A stretch of DNA of 64,000 nucleotides from Granulicella mallensis MP5ACTX8 (GTDB taxonomy: Bacteria; Acidobacteriota; Terriglobia; Terriglobales; Acidobacteriaceae). Under the pieces are notes generated by a model that saw nothing but the letters and a program-made list of their open reading frames with translations, ran no database searches and was not told the DNA's origin. This document shows positions 61,481-64,000 of the stretch, piece by piece (the stretch's first letter is position 1; the number at the start of each line of letters is the position of its first letter). The DNA lies in assembly GCF_000178955.2 (NCBI RefSeq), contig NC_016631.1, forward strand, positions 496,001-560,000, read 5' to 3'. Position numbers and translations under genes: made by a program.

Positions 61481-63205
61481 ATGAACGACGATGAGACGCA
61501 GCGTGGTACCGAGCCCGAACGGGCCGCAGTGAACAGATCGCCGCGCTGGTGGCGCAGGCGATGGGTACAGGTGACACTGACGGCTGTGGTGGTCGTCCTG
61601 GTAGGGCTTGTGATCGGTGCGGCCTACGTCATCCATAATGAGGAGCCTCTCGTCCGCGGACGTGTGGTAGCGGCACTGAGCCAGCGCTTCAACTCGCCGG
61701 TTGAACTGGATAAGCTAAATATCTCCTTGCTGCAGGGGATTGAGGTGCATGGAAGAGGCCTGCGCATACGCTATATCGCGGGACCCACAGCGCCGGACCA
61801 TGAAAGCAATGTGCCGATGCTTTCGGTAGCCAGCTTCACGTTCCGGACAAACTTCACGGAGCTGTTGCACCAACCGATGCGCGTCGAACATGTAAGCGTC
61901 GAAGGCATGGAACTGCACATTCCGCCTGCAAACCAGCGTGGACCCTTGATCCATCACGACGATCCAGGGGCTACGCCGACGAAGGTTACGTTCCTGGTAG
62001 ACAGGATCTACTGCAAGGATGTGAAGCTCTTCATCGAGACGAGCAAGCCAGGGAAAGATCCCCTGGAGTTCGATATCCAGAAGCTCATCCTGACGGATGT
62101 CGGCGCAACTCAGCCGTTTGCGTATGAGGCAGATCTAACCAATCCCAGGCCCCTGGGGCAGATTCACGCCACCGGACACTTTGGCCCCTGGGCCAGCGCG
62201 GAGCCGCGCGACAGTCCGCTGGACGGTGACTACAGCTTCAGCCACGCCGACCTGAACACGATCAAAGGCATCGGCGGAATGCTGTCGTCAACGGGGCACT
62301 TCAGTGGACAGCTTGGGAACATCACGGCCGACGGAACGACGGATACGCCGGATTTTTCGCTGGATGTCAGCAATCATCCGGTGCCGCTGCATACGACGTT
62401 CCATGCCTATATCGACGGCTCCACAGGCGACACGACGCTCGATCCGGTGCAGGCCCATCTCCTGCACTCGGACTTTACCGCTCGGGGTAAAGTGCAGATG
62501 ATTCACGGGCAGGGGCACGACATCGCGCTCGATGTGGACATGCCCCATGCGCGCATCGAGGACATGCTGGAACTCGGGGTGAAGACCGATCCTCCACTGA
62601 TGCACGGTGCCCTGACGCTGAAGACGAAGCTGCACATTCCGCCCGGGCACGTGCGTGTGGCGCAGAAGGTAGAACTGGCAGGGAACTTTGCGATTCATAG
62701 CGTGGGATTCAGCAATCCCAAGGTGCAGGACCGAGTGGACTCGATGAGCATGCGCGCCCAGGGCAAGCCCCAGGAGGCCGGTGCGGCGGGCAAAGATCGT
62801 CAGGCCGAGGTGCAATCGGAGATGACCGCGCACTTCAACCTGGGGCATGGCGTGATTACCGTGAACGATCTGCACTACACGATTCCGGGAGCGTTGGTGC
62901 TGCTGAACGGCGTCTACTCCATGGATGGCAATCTGTTCGAGTTCAAGGGCCACGTCCGCACCGATGCGACGGCCTCGCAGATGGTGTCGGGCTGGAAGTC
63001 CTGGCTGTTGAAGGGAGTCGATCCGTTTTTGAAGAAGAATGGAGCCGGCCTGGAGTTGCCGATATCGATTAGCGGCACAAAGGGTGATGTAAATTTTGGG
63101 CTGGCACTGAATGGCACCTCGAATGAAACTCCCGAGCAGATGAAGGCGGATTTGAAGGCGAAGGCTGCAGCCCGGAAAGGTTTACCGCAACCTCCGAAGC
63201 ATTGA
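61481..63205 (+). CDS. AsmA-like membrane-anchored protein
   Basis: 574 residues. A basic cytoplasmic head with RRWWRRR-like residues precedes one transmembrane helix (about 32-54, LTAVVVVLVGLVIGAAYVI), then a large beta-rich periplasmic region. Blocks such as LSQRFNSPVELDKLNISLLQG near the start and LVLLNGVYSMDGNLFEFKGHV and the DPFLKKNGAGLELPISISGT segment near the end match AsmA/YhdP-like repeating-beta-groove proteins, proposed to bridge lipids between inner and outer membrane. The fit is by pattern, not proof. Confidence 0.78.
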   Translation: MNDDETQRGTEPERAAVNRSPRWWRRRWVQVTLTAVVVVLVGLVIGAAYVIHNEEPLVRGRVVAALSQRFNSPVELDKLNISLLQGIEVHGRGLRIRYIAGPTAPDHESNVPMLSVASFTFRTNFTELLHQPMRVEHVSVEGMELHIPPANQRGPLIHHDDPGATPTKVTFLVDRIYCKDVKLFIETSKPGKDPLEFDIQKLILTDVGATQPFAYEADLTNPRPLGQIHATGHFGPWASAEPRDSPLDGDYSFSHADLNTIKGIGGMLSSTGHFSGQLGNITADGTTDTPDFSLDVSNHPVPLHTTFHAYIDGSTGDTTLDPVQAHLLHSDFTARGKVQMIHGQGHDIALDVDMPHARIEDMLELGVKTDPPLMHGALTLKTKLHIPPGHVRVAQKVELAGNFAIHSVGFSNPKVQDRVDSMSMRAQGKPQEAGAAGKDRQAEVQSEMTAHFNLGHGVITVNDLHYTIPGALVLLNGVYSMDGNLFEFKGHVRTDATASQMVSGWKSWLLKGVDPFLKKNGAGLELPISISGTKGDVNFGLALNGTSNETPEQMKADLKAKAAARKGLPQPPKH

Positions 63206-63261
63206 GCGGTCCAAAATGAAAGACAGCGGCTGCCTTGCCCTGCTAACTTGGATGAAGAGCA

Positions 63262-63585
63262 ATGTCTTCCCAGCAGCATCTTTTTTCCGAGACCCGGCCC
63301 GTGCAACCCGCCCAGAAGAACGAAGATCCGGCGCCCGCGCCGGTGTGGCTACAGCGGTTGAGCCTCATCGTGCTGGTTATCTTCTGCTTTTATATCGGTG
63401 GAATCCTGTCGTTGCTGCCCTGGTGGCCGCGCTATTGGGACCAGAATGGCTGGCTGCTGGCGCACCCCTCGCTTGACGCGATGCTGCAACACGGCTGGGT
63501 GCGCGGGATTGTAAGCGGAATCGGCCTGCTGGACGTGTGGATTGGTGTGAGCGAACTGCTGCACTATCGCGACTACCGGCCGTAG
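63262..63585 (+). CDS. Small membrane protein, unknown
   Basis: 107 residues. Soluble Gln/Pro/Ala-rich head, then two likely membrane helices (about 33-52, LSLIVLVIFCFYIGGILSLL, and 79-95, GWVRGIVSGIGLLDVWIGV), ending ELLHYRDYRP. I do not recognise a family. It starts 57 bp after the AsmA-like gene and may be cotranscribed with it. Confidence 0.7.
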   Translation: MSSQQHLFSETRPVQPAQKNEDPAPAPVWLQRLSLIVLVIFCFYIGGILSLLPWWPRYWDQNGWLLAHPSLDAMLQHGWVRGIVSGIGLLDVWIGVSELLHYRDYRP

Positions 63586-63595
63586 TTCCTGATCC

Positions 63596-63823
63596 CTAAG
63601 AGTCGTACACGATTCCATCCATTTTGATTTTGGAACACCAGAAACAAAAGTGAATATCTTTTCCCGGTACGAGTGTTTCAAGGTCCAACTGACGCCAGCG
63701 ATGCACTCCCACACGACAGAATTGTGCCAGTAGGATGTTGGATTCATGCTCTCTGTGCGGCCACAGTTTTGCTACCTGAGTCGCAAGCCTGGAATCGGGC
63801 AATGCTGCGGTTGAGTTTGCCAT
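63596..63823 (-). CDS. Small CxxC-containing hypothetical protein
   Basis: 75 residues from ATG 63823 (the frame stays open to 63889). Composition looks genuine: RLATQVAKLWPHREHESNIL, then FCRVGVHRWRQLDLETLVPG, and KDIHFCFWCSKIKMDGIVYD with a CxxC near the C terminus that could bind metal or act in redox. No ribosome site is obvious and I do not recognise a family, so it stays tentative. Convergent with the membrane-protein gene, 10 bp apart. Confidence 0.5.
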   Translation of the reverse strand: MANSTAALPDSRLATQVAKLWPHREHESNILLAQFCRVGVHRWRQLDLETLVPGKDIHFCFWCSKIKMDGIVYDS

Positions 63824-63933
63824 GCCCGGAATGCTCTCATTGAACCTGGGAAAGGTGCAAGCCAAAACTGCACTATCCCTAGGGATCATATTTATAGGAA
63901 TTCACACCCCGTTCGCGAGACAATAGCTGTCTT

Positions 63934-64000
63934 ATGCCGAACACCCTCGATCCCAAGCACTCTGCGGAAAATCCGAACCCTCTTGAATCCGCGCCTCTCG
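63934..64000 (+). CDS. Start of a gene running off the window
   Basis: ATG at 63934 opens a frame MPNTLDPKHSAENPNPLESA without a stop to the last base. A hydrophilic N terminus; too little is visible to identify it. About 110 bp of upstream DNA (63824-63933) is available for a promoter. Confidence 0.45.
   Translation, partial: MPNTLDPKHSAENPNPLESAPL

Overview
The window looks like a chromosomal segment of a Gram-negative member of the Acidobacteriota (class Terriglobia, for example the Granulicella/Terriglobus/Edaphobacter group). This is inferred from several signs: a large TonB-dependent receptor with an N-terminal carboxypeptidase-regulatory-like domain, an LptD/OstA outer-membrane assembly protein, many small secreted proteins of acidobacterial type, roughly 60% GC coding sequence, and intergenic regions packed with long palindromic repeats. 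I saw no tRNA, rRNA, CRISPR array, prophage or conjugative module.

Layout. 1-5.7 kb: an S4 RNA-binding protein, an Oar-like outer-membrane receptor, and a secreted basic-secretory-protein metallopeptidase split by a one-base frameshift. 5.7-15.2 kb (mostly minus strand): lipA, a membrane protein, a lipoprotein cytochrome c, a SurA/PpiC-type lipoprotein chaperone, a small ORF containing a perfect hairpin, serA, two tandem paralogous membrane proteins, a YgiB/YgiC-like pair and galU. 15.2-24.2 kb: a DUF885 secreted protein, a stand-alone condensation-domain acyltransferase bounded by repeats on both sides, and mfd. 24.3-31.1 kb: gatB, a lipoprotein, a lysine-rich DUF6496 protein, a SIMPL-domain protein, a DUF5715 (M15-like) protein and a cytochrome c. 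31.4-38.6 kb: an RDD protein, lptD followed closely by a DsbA-family lipoprotein, an unknown exported protein and a secreted TonB-C-domain protein. 38.9-46.6 kb: moaA, a small membrane protein, an FmdB zinc ribbon, a MarR regulator divergent from a BtuB-like receptor, ruvB, an IS30-family element and murQ. 46.7-64 kb: an MFS exporter, an unknown anchored protein, a type-B carboxylesterase, an esterase-D-like enzyme, ppc, a DUF3052 protein, an acyltransferase-3 membrane protein, panE, a degenerate REP/RAYT unit, an ABC-F ATPase, an AsmA-like protein and small unknown genes.

Most genes are housekeeping (cofactors: lipA, moaA, panE; serine and anaplerosis: serA, ppc; envelope: galU, murQ, lptD, AsmA-like; DNA repair: mfd, ruvB; translation: gatB, ABC-F). 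The most distinctive content lies between the genes. At least five families of palindromic or inverted-repeat elements are present: A, about 150 bp with nested hairpins; B, about 113 bp; D, about 200 bp with long terminal arms; E/REP types; and one 229-bp element. One D copy has been split by a 1,150-bp IS30-family insertion with a 3-bp target duplication. One B copy supplies the last codons and stop of the condensation-domain gene. A perfect 33-bp inverted repeat brackets a frameshifted REP-associated tyrosine transposase. No clearly novel multi-gene defence or biosynthetic system is visible. The best leads are the repeat families and their mobilisation, the lptD-DsbA pairing, the isolated acyltransferase, and hairpins lying inside coding sequence.
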